A stretch of 9,078 nucleotides of DNA from positions 1 to 9,078 of the forward strand of contig JAJDIC010000081.1 in NCBI GenBank assembly GCA_030266525.1, in the 5' to 3' direction. The position numbers were made by a program, and so were the translations under genes. The notes below the pieces were generated by a model that was not told where the DNA came from, made no database searches, and saw only the letters and a list, made by a program, of their open reading frames with translations. Below, piece by piece: positions 1 through 6,683 of this stretch (the stretch's first letter is position 1; each line of letters begins with the position of its first letter). This stretch comes from Desulfovibrio sp. OttesenSCG-928-G15 (GTDB lineage: Bacteria > Desulfobacterota > Desulfovibrionia > Desulfovibrionales > Desulfovibrionaceae).

Positions 1-160
1 AAACAACTCACAACGGGGCATCACGCTGGAGTAGTTCATACACGTTTTGGGGGAAAAAGAACAGATGAAAATGGCGGGAAGCCTGCCCCGCATGGCACGC
101 GGAAGGGGCGGGGCAAGCTTTTGAACGTCGCGTCATAGTTGCGCGGTTGGTTGCGGGGCG
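1..160. other. Left-edge gap downstream of lptD, no assignable gene
   Basis: This is the non-coding flank beyond the lptD stop codon, apart from a GC-rich hairpin listed separately. Several short open stretches run off the left edge. On the plus strand one frame is open from base 1 to a TAG at 136 and another ends at a TAG at 32-34. On the minus strand an ATG at 39-37 opens a frame through base 1 but has no Shine-Dalgarno. None is long enough or distinctive enough to recognise, so a neighbouring gene may end or begin here but cannot be named. Confidence 0.4.
79..120. terminator. GC-rich hairpin after lptD, possible terminator
   Basis: TGCCCCGC (84-91) pairs with GCGGGGCA (108-115). After one mismatch the stem continues as AAGC (79-82) with GCTT (117-120), giving 12 base pairs around a 16-base loop. 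It lies about 40 bases past the lptD stop codon, where a transcript end is expected. Only four T residues follow on the plus strand, and the minus-strand exit is CTTCCCGCC, so it is a weak intrinsic terminator in either direction. It could instead protect an mRNA 3' end. Confidence 0.4.
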
Positions 161-2764
161 CTAATCACCAAGGCCGGTAATCTGCACCAGCAACTGATAG
201 TTTTCTTCCTGCGGCTCGATGTTGACGCGGCCTATGAGCTTGAAGCACTGGTGGTTGTATATAAGGTCCAGGTCGGTTTCGTAGTTGTCGTGGTTTTTGT
301 AGTCGTACTTGTGGGCGACGCCAAGGCTCCACGCGCCCACCTGGGCTGTTTTGAAGCCAACGGAGAGATAGTTGACCCTGCGTTGCTCTCGGTCGTATTC
401 CTCAACCTTTTTGCGCTTGTCGTAGCCGAAATAGAAGTCGCCGTAAGCGGGAACGGCAAGGTTGATGCCGCTCTGGTGCCGGGTAAAGGTTCCCATATAG
501 GGCGACCAGCTGTTTCGCGTGGTGAAGGAAACGTTTTCCCACACCTGGGTGGTCAGTTCGGCATATACGTCGCCGCTGGGGCGTCTTGGGTAAGTATCGC
601 GTTCAAGGTCGCGCGTGGATTCGCGGTAATCGTAGGAGTGCTCAAGCCTGAGGCTGGCCAGCTCGCGGTAGTCGCTTACCCGCTCCGGTACCATTTCGCC
701 CGTTTTCGGGTCTTTGGCCATGACGATCTTGTCTTCCTTGATGGAAAGCACGTTGGTGAGCGAGTAAACAAGCTCTGTTCGGGGCAGTATTCTGTCTTCC
801 TCGCTGTACCAGGGAAGCCTGCCCTGATCTTCGTTGGCTCTGTAGCGCATTTCAACCCTGGGCTGCATGGAGTGGCGCAGGGCCGTCCAGCGATTTTCGC
901 CAACGGTTTCCTGGCTGATATGCAGCTGCGGCGCGTCAAAGGTGAACACGCGGGCAAACTCCGTAAAGGCGGCAATATCGCCCATGGCCACAGCCCGCGA
1001 GTCGCCCCATTGCAGGCCGCTTTTTTCGTCACCGTCTTTTTTCGTGCGTGAACGCTTTTCCGTATCGTACAGGGTTTGCACAACGCCCACGTTGGCGATT
1101 ATAGAGCCGTAGCGGGTATTGATGGGCAGGGTGGCTTTGGGGATAAATTCGTATCGGCCTCCCCTGGTGCCGGTGCGCCTGTGCATATAGACGGCCTGCC
1201 CGGCAGCCTGGAATTCGAGCGGGAAGTCCGGCAGGATTTTGCCCTTGTGCAAAAAGGCGTCGATCTGGGGAAGCTGTTGTACCGTAGTGTCCTCGGAGTG
1301 GGGTTTGTTGCCGTGGCCAAGGGTTTGGTCCTGCCAGTAGTTGGCGGACAGGCCTATGGTCAGCCGTTCCCAGTCACGGGAAAGCAGGAAGCCGGAACGC
1401 CTGTGCTGGTCTTTTTCCTGCAAATCCCGGTTGAACAGATTGAAGAGTTCATTGCGCGAACGGTTGAAGCCGGAAAAATCATTTTTGAATTCGGAAAGGA
1501 AATACTGGTCGGACACATAATCAAGGTCCATCTTGAAGCGCCAGGCAGGATCAGGCAGGACAGAGTCGATCATGCCGCGCACCCAGTAACGCTCGTTGTT
1601 TTTGCGTACCAGTCCGTCGCCGCCGTATTCGCCCGAGTCGCTGGTAACGCGGCGTTTGTCCCACATCCAGTCGGCCCTGGCCCAGATAGTGGTGTCGCTG
1701 GCGGGTCTGGAACGAAATTCAAGGCCGTGCATGAAGCCACGGTCGCCCATGACAAATTCGTTGACCGTCAGGTCGTTGTTTTCGTTGATGGCCCAGAAAA
1801 ACGGCTGGTTGTAGTACGCGCCCTTGGTGCTGCTCTGACCCATCTGGGGCATGAGCAGGCCGGTCTGGCGGCTTGTTTTTACCGGCACCAGAAAATAGGG
1901 CACCGCCAAAACGGAATGGTCCTTGATATTAAAGGCGGGTTTGTTCAAGCGGGCATAGCCGTCCACTTCGACAACCGCTTCATCGGCGGTCATGGACCAG
2001 GCGGGCACGTCGCCGTCACAGGTGGTTACCTTGGCCTGTTTGAAGCTGTAAACGTCGCCCCAATGCTTGTTGATATGCTCACCGGAAACATAGGTATGCG
2101 GGTCGGACATAAAGATGCTGCCGTTTTTCAGCCAGCCCACACGGCTACGCATGTCAAATTCCGCTTCTTCGGCCTTGATTTCGTCCTTGCCGGTTTTTAC
2201 CCGGACATTGCCTTGCAGGTATACCCACTTGGTGCTGGAGTAATATCGGGCAAAGTCTGCCTTGAGGTATTCGCTGCCGCGCTGCAAGAGCACGTTGCCT
2301 TCCGCTTCCATGAATTCGGCATCGTTGAAACTGCGCAATTCATCTGCGGTGAGGTCCCAGCGGACCAGGTTATCCGAATCTGTTTTCAGGGGCGGGGCTT
2401 CGGCAGATGCGGCATTCGGGGCGGGGCTGCCGAATGTGGCGACTTTTTTGTCAGAGGGGGCGTTGCTTGCATGCGCGTTGCCGACGTGCGCGTCACTGCC
2501 GGCGGCACTGGCAGCCGGGGTACCGTCAGCCTGTGCGCGGCTATCGGTGGAACTGGTCGCGGAACTGGCCTTGGAACTGGCCTCGGAACGGGCCGCCGGG
2601 GAGCTTTTTTGTTCTCTGGCGGAAGTCGTTCGGGGGGCGGAGCCATCATCTGTGGCAGGCGCTGCAAACACAACAGCCGGAAGGGCGACAACAAGGCACA
2701 GCACAAGCAGCGTCGTGAGAAGCTTTTTGGGGGTTGTGGTGCAGGTGGAATGGGCCTTGAGCAT
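161..2764 (-). CDS. lptD: LPS-assembly protein LptD (outer-membrane beta-barrel)
   Basis: LptD, with the lipoprotein LptE, is the outer-membrane translocon that inserts lipopolysaccharide into the outer leaflet after transport along the Lpt bridge. The protein is 867 residues, somewhat longer than E. coli LptD (784). The chosen ATG (2764-2762) directly precedes a Sec signal peptide: Lys13-Lys14, a hydrophobic core at about 15-33, and cleavage near VFA at 32-34. Upstream in-frame ATGs at 2866 and 2854 would bury this signal and are not used; the Shine-Dalgarno is weak (GGA, 7 bases away). Residues 35-130 form an Ala/Ser-rich low-complexity linker. Residues about 133-285 are the OstA/LptA-like periplasmic domain (AEGNV near 154-158, LQGNVRV near 183). 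The LptD signature VPYFLVPVKTSRQTGLLMP (288-306) leads into the C-terminal barrel. The mature protein has only two cysteines, C249 and C840, positioned like an inter-domain disulfide. The family call is firm. Confidence 0.95.
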   Translation of the reverse strand: MLKAHSTCTTTPKKLLTTLLVLCLVVALPAVVFAAPATDDGSAPRTTSAREQKSSPAARSEASSKASSATSSTDSRAQADGTPAASAAGSDAHVGNAHASNAPSDKKVATFGSPAPNAASAEAPPLKTDSDNLVRWDLTADELRSFNDAEFMEAEGNVLLQRGSEYLKADFARYYSSTKWVYLQGNVRVKTGKDEIKAEEAEFDMRSRVGWLKNGSIFMSDPHTYVSGEHINKHWGDVYSFKQAKVTTCDGDVPAWSMTADEAVVEVDGYARLNKPAFNIKDHSVLAVPYFLVPVKTSRQTGLLMPQMGQSSTKGAYYNQPFFWAINENNDLTVNEFVMGDRGFMHGLEFRSRPASDTTIWARADWMWDKRRVTSDSGEYGGDGLVRKNNERYWVRGMIDSVLPDPAWRFKMDLDYVSDQYFLSEFKNDFSGFNRSRNELFNLFNRDLQEKDQHRRSGFLLSRDWERLTIGLSANYWQDQTLGHGNKPHSEDTTVQQLPQIDAFLHKGKILPDFPLEFQAAGQAVYMHRRTGTRGGRYEFIPKATLPINTRYGSIIANVGVVQTLYDTEKRSRTKKDGDEKSGLQWGDSRAVAMGDIAAFTEFARVFTFDAPQLHISQETVGENRWTALRHSMQPRVEMRYRANEDQGRLPWYSEEDRILPRTELVYSLTNVLSIKEDKIVMAKDPKTGEMVPERVSDYRELASLRLEHSYDYRESTRDLERDTYPRRPSGDVYAELTTQVWENVSFTTRNSWSPYMGTFTRHQSGINLAVPAYGDFYFGYDKRKKVEEYDREQRRVNYLSVGFKTAQVGAWSLGVAHKYDYKNHDNYETDLDLIYNHQCFKLIGRVNIEPQEENYQLLVQITGLGD
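2549..2596 (-). repeat. Four 12-bp tandem units in the lptD linker
   Basis: Four consecutive 12-base units, each starting GGAAC on the plus strand (2549-2560, 2561-2572, 2573-2584, 2585-2596), differ by only a few bases. Read on the minus strand they encode repeating four-residue units such as SEAS, SKAS and SATS in the Ala/Ser-rich linker between the LptD signal peptide and periplasmic domain. In-frame 12-bp units can expand or contract without breaking the reading frame. Confidence 0.75.
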
Positions 2765-2781
2765 GGGTGTGTCCGCGACAA

Positions 2782-2810
2782 AATATATGTATCTGGCTGC
2801 TGTCGGCCAA
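2782..2810 (-). promoter_or_regulatory. Candidate sigma-70-type promoter of lptD
   Basis: On the minus strand, TTGGCC (-35, 2810-2805) and TATATT (-10, 2787-2782) are separated by 17 bases. The -10 matches the consensus at 5 of 6 positions, the -35 at 3 of 6. Transcription would start about 10-15 bases before the LptD ATG, giving a very short leader, in keeping with the weak Shine-Dalgarno. Called by eye. Confidence 0.4.
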
Positions 2811-2842
2811 ATAAAAAAACAGTGGAGTTGACAGTTCCTTTG

Positions 2843-2873
2843 TTTCCCTAGCATAGCTTTGCGCAAAGGGAAA
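2843..2873. promoter_or_regulatory. Nested palindrome in the lptD-alr divergent gap
   Basis: CTTTGCGCAAAG (2857-2868) is a perfect 12-base palindrome. It overlaps a wider inverted pair, TTTCCC (2843-2848) and GGGAAA (2868-2873). It lies between the candidate lptD and alr promoters and could be a shared operator. No T-tract follows on either strand, so it is not a terminator. No regulator is recognised. Confidence 0.25.
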
Positions 2874-2882
2874 GAATCGCCC

Positions 2883-2911
2883 TTGTACTTTTTTCGGCAG
2901 AAAGGTAAGAT
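2883..2911 (+). promoter_or_regulatory. Candidate distal promoter of alr
   Basis: TTGTAC (2883-2888), 17 bases and TAAGAT (2906-2911) form a moderate sigma-70-type promoter, with the important first, second and last positions of the -10 kept. The -10 overlaps an inverted pair AGGTAA (2903-2908) / TTACCT (2923-2928), which could be an operator. Starting here would give alr a leader of about 145 bases. That leader can form a small hairpin: GCAAT 2947-2951 with ATTGC 2984-2988, enclosing TGGT 2961-2964 with ACCA 2970-2973. Confidence 0.3.
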
Positions 2912-2999
2912 ACTTTACTTATTTACCTGCCTGAAAACTTGGGTCCGCAATGCATGCCAGTGGTGGAAGACCAGCCTGTGCCTATTGCGCTGCAAGGTT

Positions 3000-3028
3000 T
3001 TGGTTTCACTTTGCCTGCGACTTATACA
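3000..3028 (+). promoter_or_regulatory. Candidate proximal promoter of alr
   Basis: TTGGTT (3000-3005), 17 bases and TATACA (3023-3028) would start transcription near 3035, about 30 bases before the alr ATG. Both hexamers are partial matches (3 of 6 and 4 of 6). It is an alternative, or an addition, to the distal candidate at 2883-2911. Confidence 0.3.
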
Positions 3029-3063
3029 GAAAGTACCATTCAAAACAAACGGAGCTTTCCATT

Positions 3064-4296
3064 ATGCAGTATTCGCCACATCTTCCGGTGGTTCACATCG
3101 ATGTCAAGAGAATCTCTAGAAACTTTGAATTTGTCAAGAAGATCACGTCAAATCAGGCAGATTCTTTGCCGACAGCCCGCTTGCCGCGCATAGGCGGGGG
3201 GGATGATGTGCTGTTTCCCTGGCCGACGCAGCTGGCGGTAACCAAGGCGGACTCTTACGGCCATGGGCATATACAGGTGAGCAACGAGCTTTTGACAGTC
3301 GGGGCGAAACTTTTTGCCTCTGGCAGTGTGCAAGAGTCAGTCATGCTCAGAAAGGGCTTGACCCAGCAGGGATCACTGGTGCCGCCCATTATCGCCCTGC
3401 TTGGCTTTGTTACCCGTGAAGACGTTTTTTTGTGCGCCGCAAACGGCATTATTCCCATGCTGCACAGCTTTGACCAGCTTGGCTTGCTTGCCGGAACCGA
3501 GCAGGACCTTGCCGTTGTAATCAAGTGCAACACCGGTATGAGCAGGCTCGGATTTAATGAAGACCAGTTGCCGCAGCTGCGGGATCTTTTGAAAAAACGC
3601 TTCCCCCGCGTGCGTCCGGTAATCGCCATTTCGCACATGCACACGGCCGATTCGGAGCAGGGCAAAGAGGTGATTGCAACGCAGGGTGCCAAGTTTGCCC
3701 GCATGCTGGCCTCTCTTCGTGAAGACTGGCCTGACCTGGCCGCTTCGCTCGGCAACTCTGCCGGTTCTTTGCTGGCGGGTGAAGTGTACAAGCATATCGG
3801 GCCGCATGTCTGCCGCCCCGGCGTAGCCCTGTATGGCACAAATCCCTTCAACGGCACGTCGCATGCGCCTGTCGGCGCTGGTCTGCAAAACGCCATGGCT
3901 GTGAAAACGCCCATTCTTGCCATACGCACCCTGAAAAAGGGCGAGGGCATAGGCTATGGTCAGACCTTTATCGCCCCCAAAGATACGCAGGTAGGCATCA
4001 TTGCCGCGGGCTATGCGGACTGCTTTGCCCGATCTTTGTCCAACAAGGGCGAAGTGTGTGTGGAAGGTATACGCGCCCCCATCCTTGGGCGCGTATCCAT
4101 GCAGATGACCGCCGTAGACCTTTCTGCCCTGCCGGGCAAGGAAAACGACCGCCCGGAATTTGCCTGGATTCTCGGCGGCCCGCACCCCAACGCCGTATCC
4201 ATTGAAGAACTTTCACGGGTATGGGGCACCATCACTTACGAAGTGATGTGCCTGCTCGGATTCAACGAGCGGGTATACGGCGATTTGCCCGAATAG
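3064..4296 (+). CDS. alr: Alanine racemase (PLP-dependent, Alr family)
   Basis: Interconverts L- and D-alanine in the cytoplasm, supplying D-Ala for peptidoglycan. It is 410 residues, a little over the usual 360-390. The ATG follows GGAG at 3051-3054 with 9 bases between; an in-frame ATG at 2950 would only add 38 unrelated residues. The PLP lysine is K61 in VTKADSYGHG. The carbamate-site lysine and partner arginine are kept in KCNTGMSRLG. Further barrel motifs are SHMHTADSEQ, GNSAGS and CRPGVALYG. The C-terminal domain carries the catalytic tyrosine Y298 in GIGYGQ, then GYADCFARSLSNKG and GTITYEVMCLLG. Two oddities stand out. About 22 extra residues lie between the first helix and K61 compared with Geobacillus Alr (K39). 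The usual Met-Asp after GRVS reads Met-Gln (M346-Q347). It is divergent from lptD and convergent with the porin gene, so probably monocistronic. Confidence 0.93.
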   Translation: MQYSPHLPVVHIDVKRISRNFEFVKKITSNQADSLPTARLPRIGGGDDVLFPWPTQLAVTKADSYGHGHIQVSNELLTVGAKLFASGSVQESVMLRKGLTQQGSLVPPIIALLGFVTREDVFLCAANGIIPMLHSFDQLGLLAGTEQDLAVVIKCNTGMSRLGFNEDQLPQLRDLLKKRFPRVRPVIAISHMHTADSEQGKEVIATQGAKFARMLASLREDWPDLAASLGNSAGSLLAGEVYKHIGPHVCRPGVALYGTNPFNGTSHAPVGAGLQNAMAVKTPILAIRTLKKGEGIGYGQTFIAPKDTQVGIIAAGYADCFARSLSNKGEVCVEGIRAPILGRVSMQMTAVDLSALPGKENDRPEFAWILGGPHPNAVSIEELSRVWGTITYEVMCLLGFNERVYGDLPE

Positions 4297-4333
4297 GAAT
4301 TGCAAGCCGTTCCCCTTTGGCTGCAAGCGATGT

Positions 4334-4367
4334 AACCGCCCCTTCATACGAAGGGGCGGTTTTTTTT
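4334..4367 (+). terminator. Intrinsic terminator of alr
   Basis: AACCGCCCCTT (4334-4344) pairs perfectly with AAGGGGCGGTT (4351-4361) around the loop CATACG. It is followed by a run of eight T (4360-4367). It lies 38 bases past the alr stop codon and is a textbook Rho-independent terminator on the plus strand. Confidence 0.9.
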
Positions 4368-4416
4368 GTGTATGGCAAAGCTCCTGTTTCGCGGGAGATG
4401 CGCCATACACAAAAAA
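4362..4416. repeat. 15-bp palindrome joining the two convergent terminators
   Basis: The T-run and following bases 4362-4376 (TTTTTTGTGTATGGC) are perfectly complementary to 4402-4416 (GCCATACACAAAAAA). An inner CTCC/GGAG pair lies at 4381-4384 and 4394-4397. The arms include the T-tract of the alr terminator and, on the other strand, the T-tract of the porin terminator, so this hairpin sits exactly between them and can form in read-through RNA from either side. Confidence 0.75.
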
Positions 4417-4443
4417 GCCGGGGCGGTCATGCGACCGCCCCGG
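4411..4443 (-). terminator. Intrinsic terminator of the porin gene
   Basis: On the minus strand, CCGGGGCGGTC (complement of 4433-4443) pairs over 11 bases with GACCGCCCCGG around a four-base loop. It is followed by one C and six T (4416-4411). It begins 29 bases past the porin stop codon and is a strong Rho-independent terminator, as expected for a highly expressed gene. Confidence 0.88.
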
Positions 4444-4471
4444 TTATTAAGGCTGTTCTTACAGGAGGCGA

Positions 4472-6109
4472 TTAGAACTTGTAGCGGAAGTTCAGTTCAG
4501 CCTTGTAAGCGTTGGAGTTTTCCTTCAGGCCAGAACCACGGCCCCAGGTCCACTTGTTGTTGCCGCCCCAGGAGTCCTTGGAGGACTTCAGGTGTACATA
4601 ACCGAGTTCGAGAACTGCGGTCAGGTTTTCGTAGATCTTGTACTCATGGTCAAAGTTGACTTCAAAAGCCTTGTCTTTGGTGGTCATGTAGATGTTATCA
4701 GAGGAGAAAGCCGGGTCGAAACCGCGACGCAGAGCGTACCGGCCGCAGTTCTTGCCGTTGGTGCCCTGATAGTAGGCAAAGCGCAGGGTGTGGCTGAGGT
4801 CTTCAATGAAGCTCACGTCAGCAACCTGGATACCAACACCCCAGGTGCCAAGGCCGGTGCCGCTGACGATCTGGTTGTTGCCGGCGTTGCCGATGCCGTA
4901 GTAGCCGGCGGTGCCGAAGGAGGTCGGGGAGAAGTTGCCACCGTCGTTACCCACGAAAGGCATACGACCGATGCGACCGTTCTTCAGGTCCTTTTTCTTG
5001 TCGCCAGAGCCCCACCAGCCGAAGATACCGGGGGTCATCCAGTCCATTTTGTAATCAAGAGTACCAGCGATGAACCAGCCACCAGCATGCAGGGTGTCGC
5101 CTTTTTGGTTCAGGGCACCAGCATAGCTGTATTCGGCACGGTTCAGGTGACCATAGGCCACGTCAACACTGGCCACCAGGGGATCGAACAGATCAAAGGT
5201 GATGTTCGTGCCGGCCCACCAAGCTTTCGCTTTGGACTTCTCAGTGTTTTCGAGGGGATCGCCGTCGGCGTCATAGTTGTTGAACATATATTCAACATGA
5301 CCGGAGTTGCCGCCGATGAAGCCATACAGGAAGTACGGGCTGATGCTGGTGCCGAAATCGCTGAAGCTCATCGGCAGGATAACACCGAACACATCGGATT
5401 CGTCGCTCAGGCTGTTACCCCAATCGGAGTAGGAGAGGCCGGAGTTGTCGTTTTTGTACTGGTCAAAAGGACGTGCCCACAGAGCGGTAACACCCAGCCA
5501 GTCGGTGATCGGGGAGCTGACTACGATACCGGCAACGTCGGCATCCAGAATGGGGTTGGCCAGACGGGTGCTCGGCAGAGCAACGCGCTGAAGACCCATA
5601 CGGACGGAAACGTCGGTTTCGGGAATGAGCCAGTCAAGGTAAGCGTGCTTGGTTTCAATGTTCACGCCATCGGTATCAATGCCAGCGCCTTGCTGACGCC
5701 CCTTGCCGGGACGGCCCCAGTCCATATCCCCGATTTCGAAGTGCAGAACTGCCTGCAGGTATTCGGAGGTGATGAAGTTCACTTGGGTGCGAATGCGCTG
5801 ACGAGCGTAGAAGCGGTCGTCGTCACGACGTTTGCTTCTGCCTTTCCTGGAAGAGCTGTTGTTTACGGTGTCGTCTTTTACGACTTTCCCGTCGCTATCA
5901 ACTCGATAGCCTGATTTTACCTTGACGCCACCGCGAGTGCCGAGGCCGTTGGTACGGTTCTTGTTGTTGTACCAGTTGCCATTGGCAGTTACGCCAAAAA
6001 TGAAATCCCACTGGCCTTTCACTTTAATGTCCACGCCATCAGCTTCGGCCGCGCCGACGCTGCCGAGCATGAGCGCAAAAGCGAGCAGCAGAGCAGTAAT
6101 ACGTTTCAT
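4472..6109 (-). CDS. Outer-membrane homotrimeric porin, Desulfovibrio type
   Basis: General diffusion porin of the outer membrane, expected to be a beta-barrel trimer passing small hydrophilic solutes. It is 545 residues. The ATG (6109-6107) follows a strong Shine-Dalgarno AGGAGG (6121-6116) with 6 bases between; an in-frame ATG at 6172 adds 21 non-signal residues and is rejected. The Sec signal peptide MKRITALLLAFALML continues to a cleavage site after AEA (21-23). The mature part alternates polar and aromatic residues (GQWDFIFG, RIRTQVNFITSEYLQAVLHFEIG, AELNFRYKF) and ends in phenylalanine, the usual barrel-assembly signal. The family assignment rests on overall resemblance to porins of sulfate-reducing deltaproteobacteria. 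A segment at about 48-98, probably the first surface loop, is long and very basic (SRKGRSKRR at 87-95). Codon use looks strongly biased, fitting high expression. The only cysteine is in the GKNCGRY segment. The pore substrate cannot be told from sequence. Confidence 0.88.
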   Translation of the reverse strand: MKRITALLLAFALMLGSVGAAEADGVDIKVKGQWDFIFGVTANGNWYNNKNRTNGLGTRGGVKVKSGYRVDSDGKVVKDDTVNNSSSRKGRSKRRDDDRFYARQRIRTQVNFITSEYLQAVLHFEIGDMDWGRPGKGRQQGAGIDTDGVNIETKHAYLDWLIPETDVSVRMGLQRVALPSTRLANPILDADVAGIVVSSPITDWLGVTALWARPFDQYKNDNSGLSYSDWGNSLSDESDVFGVILPMSFSDFGTSISPYFLYGFIGGNSGHVEYMFNNYDADGDPLENTEKSKAKAWWAGTNITFDLFDPLVASVDVAYGHLNRAEYSYAGALNQKGDTLHAGGWFIAGTLDYKMDWMTPGIFGWWGSGDKKKDLKNGRIGRMPFVGNDGGNFSPTSFGTAGYYGIGNAGNNQIVSGTGLGTWGVGIQVADVSFIEDLSHTLRFAYYQGTNGKNCGRYALRRGFDPAFSSDNIYMTTKDKAFEVNFDHEYKIYENLTAVLELGYVHLKSSKDSWGGNNKWTWGRGSGLKENSNAYKAELNFRYKF

Positions 6110-6204
6110 GCTATCCCTCCTGAGGTATGCAACGAAACAGGTTGAAGAAGTTTTTTTTTCAATGACTGCCAATCAGCCATTGGAAATTTACTTTCGTTGA
6201 TTGC

Positions 6205-6234
6205 TTAATACCCAGTGTCTAGACTTTTTGTCAA
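6205..6234 (-). promoter_or_regulatory. Sigma-70-type promoter of the porin gene
   Basis: On the minus strand a perfect TTGACA (-35, 6234-6229) is followed after 18 bases by TATTAA (-10, 6210-6205). Upstream A/T tracts (6235-6290) could act as an UP element. Transcription would start near 6198, giving a leader of about 90 bases. The spacer contains a perfect 8-base palindrome GTCTAGAC (6217-6224), a possible operator. Confidence 0.65.
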
Positions 6235-6309
6235 TAAAAAAATTTTAACCGAGAGCAACTTTTTTTTAATTATTTTTTCAGAGTCAATAAAAACAGAATG
6301 TTACCGAGA
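6230..6309 (-). repeat. Two direct copies of a porin-promoter box
   Basis: Read on the minus strand, 6254-6230 begins TCTCGGTTAA and ends TTTTTATTGAC; 6309-6283 begins TCTCGGTAAC and ends TTTTTATTGAC. The proximal copy ends in the porin -35 hexamer. The distal copy has no acceptable -10 after it, so the repeat is more than promoter duplication. The copies are offset by 53 bases at one end and 55 at the other, about five helical turns. This suggests paired binding sites for an unidentified regulator. Confidence 0.5.
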
Positions 6310-6600
6310 AAAAAAAGAGTAAAAAAATTTTCACGCCCTGTTTGGAAATGGCGTATTTTTTATTTTCTTCTCACTTTCTCCTTTCCAAGGGGGTAAGTCC
6401 GCAGCTTGTATGCCCCTCGCCATACTTCTTTTTTACCCAGAATTACAAGACCACCTTCCAGGAGGTAAGCACGTTCCCCAAAGAGCTTTCTTTCTTGAAA
6501 CCAGTTCGTAAAAGCGGCGAGAGCCAAGGCTGTTTCCCAATAAAAGATTTTTCTTCACGTTCAAGGAACCCGGCTCTTTTCTCGGAGGGAGTGTGCTCTT

Positions 6601-6681
6601 ATGGTACTCGACTGGAGAAAAAAGGGCCGGGTGACGCGGAAATGGGGCAAAAGATGTATTGAGAAACAGCCCCAAGGGTGA
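6601..6681 (+). CDS. Possible 26-residue basic peptide in the hairpin loop
   Basis: An ATG at 6601 is preceded by GGAGGGAG (6584-6591) with 9 bases between and opens 26 codons to a TGA at 6679-6681. The peptide starts MVLDWRKKGRVTRKWGKRC and has about nine basic and two acidic residues. Both the Shine-Dalgarno and the ATG lie within the 31-base apical loop of the central hairpin (6584-6614). No family is recognised, no clear plus-strand promoter was found upstream, and a chance ORF of this size is quite possible. Confidence 0.2.
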   Translation: MVLDWRKKGRVTRKWGKRCIEKQPQG

Positions 6682-6683
6682 GA

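Noticed and set aside
1..39. Possible start of a minus-strand gene (ATG at 39-37) running off the left edge
   Set aside because: Only 13 codons, no ribosome-binding site, and no recognisable residues.
1076..2851. A 591-codon open frame on the plus strand, antisense to lptD
   Set aside because: It lies wholly over the convincing LptD reading frame. Its product shows no domain, has long Gly/Val/Ala-rich runs typical of antisense frames in GC-rich genes, and has no ribosome-binding site. The same applies to the antisense frame at 251-1051.
2950..3063. A 38-residue N-terminal extension of alanine racemase
   Set aside because: The ATG at 3064 has GGAG at the right distance and starts the family-like sequence; the extension is Cys/Trp/Phe-rich with no counterpart in Alr.
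4592..5914. A 440-codon open frame on the plus strand, antisense to the porin gene
   Set aside because: A by-product of the porin's biased codon use; no signal peptide, motif or start context, while the minus-strand porin has all three.
6282..6309. A second porin promoter at the distal repeated box
   Set aside because: TTGACT is present on the minus strand, but the position 17 bases downstream reads AAAAAG, so there is no acceptable -10.
6342..6662. A 106-codon plus-strand frame in the porin-glnN gap
   Set aside because: No Shine-Dalgarno before the ATG, low-complexity Phe/Ser-rich start, and it crosses the inverted repeat, whose both strands read similarly because of symmetry.
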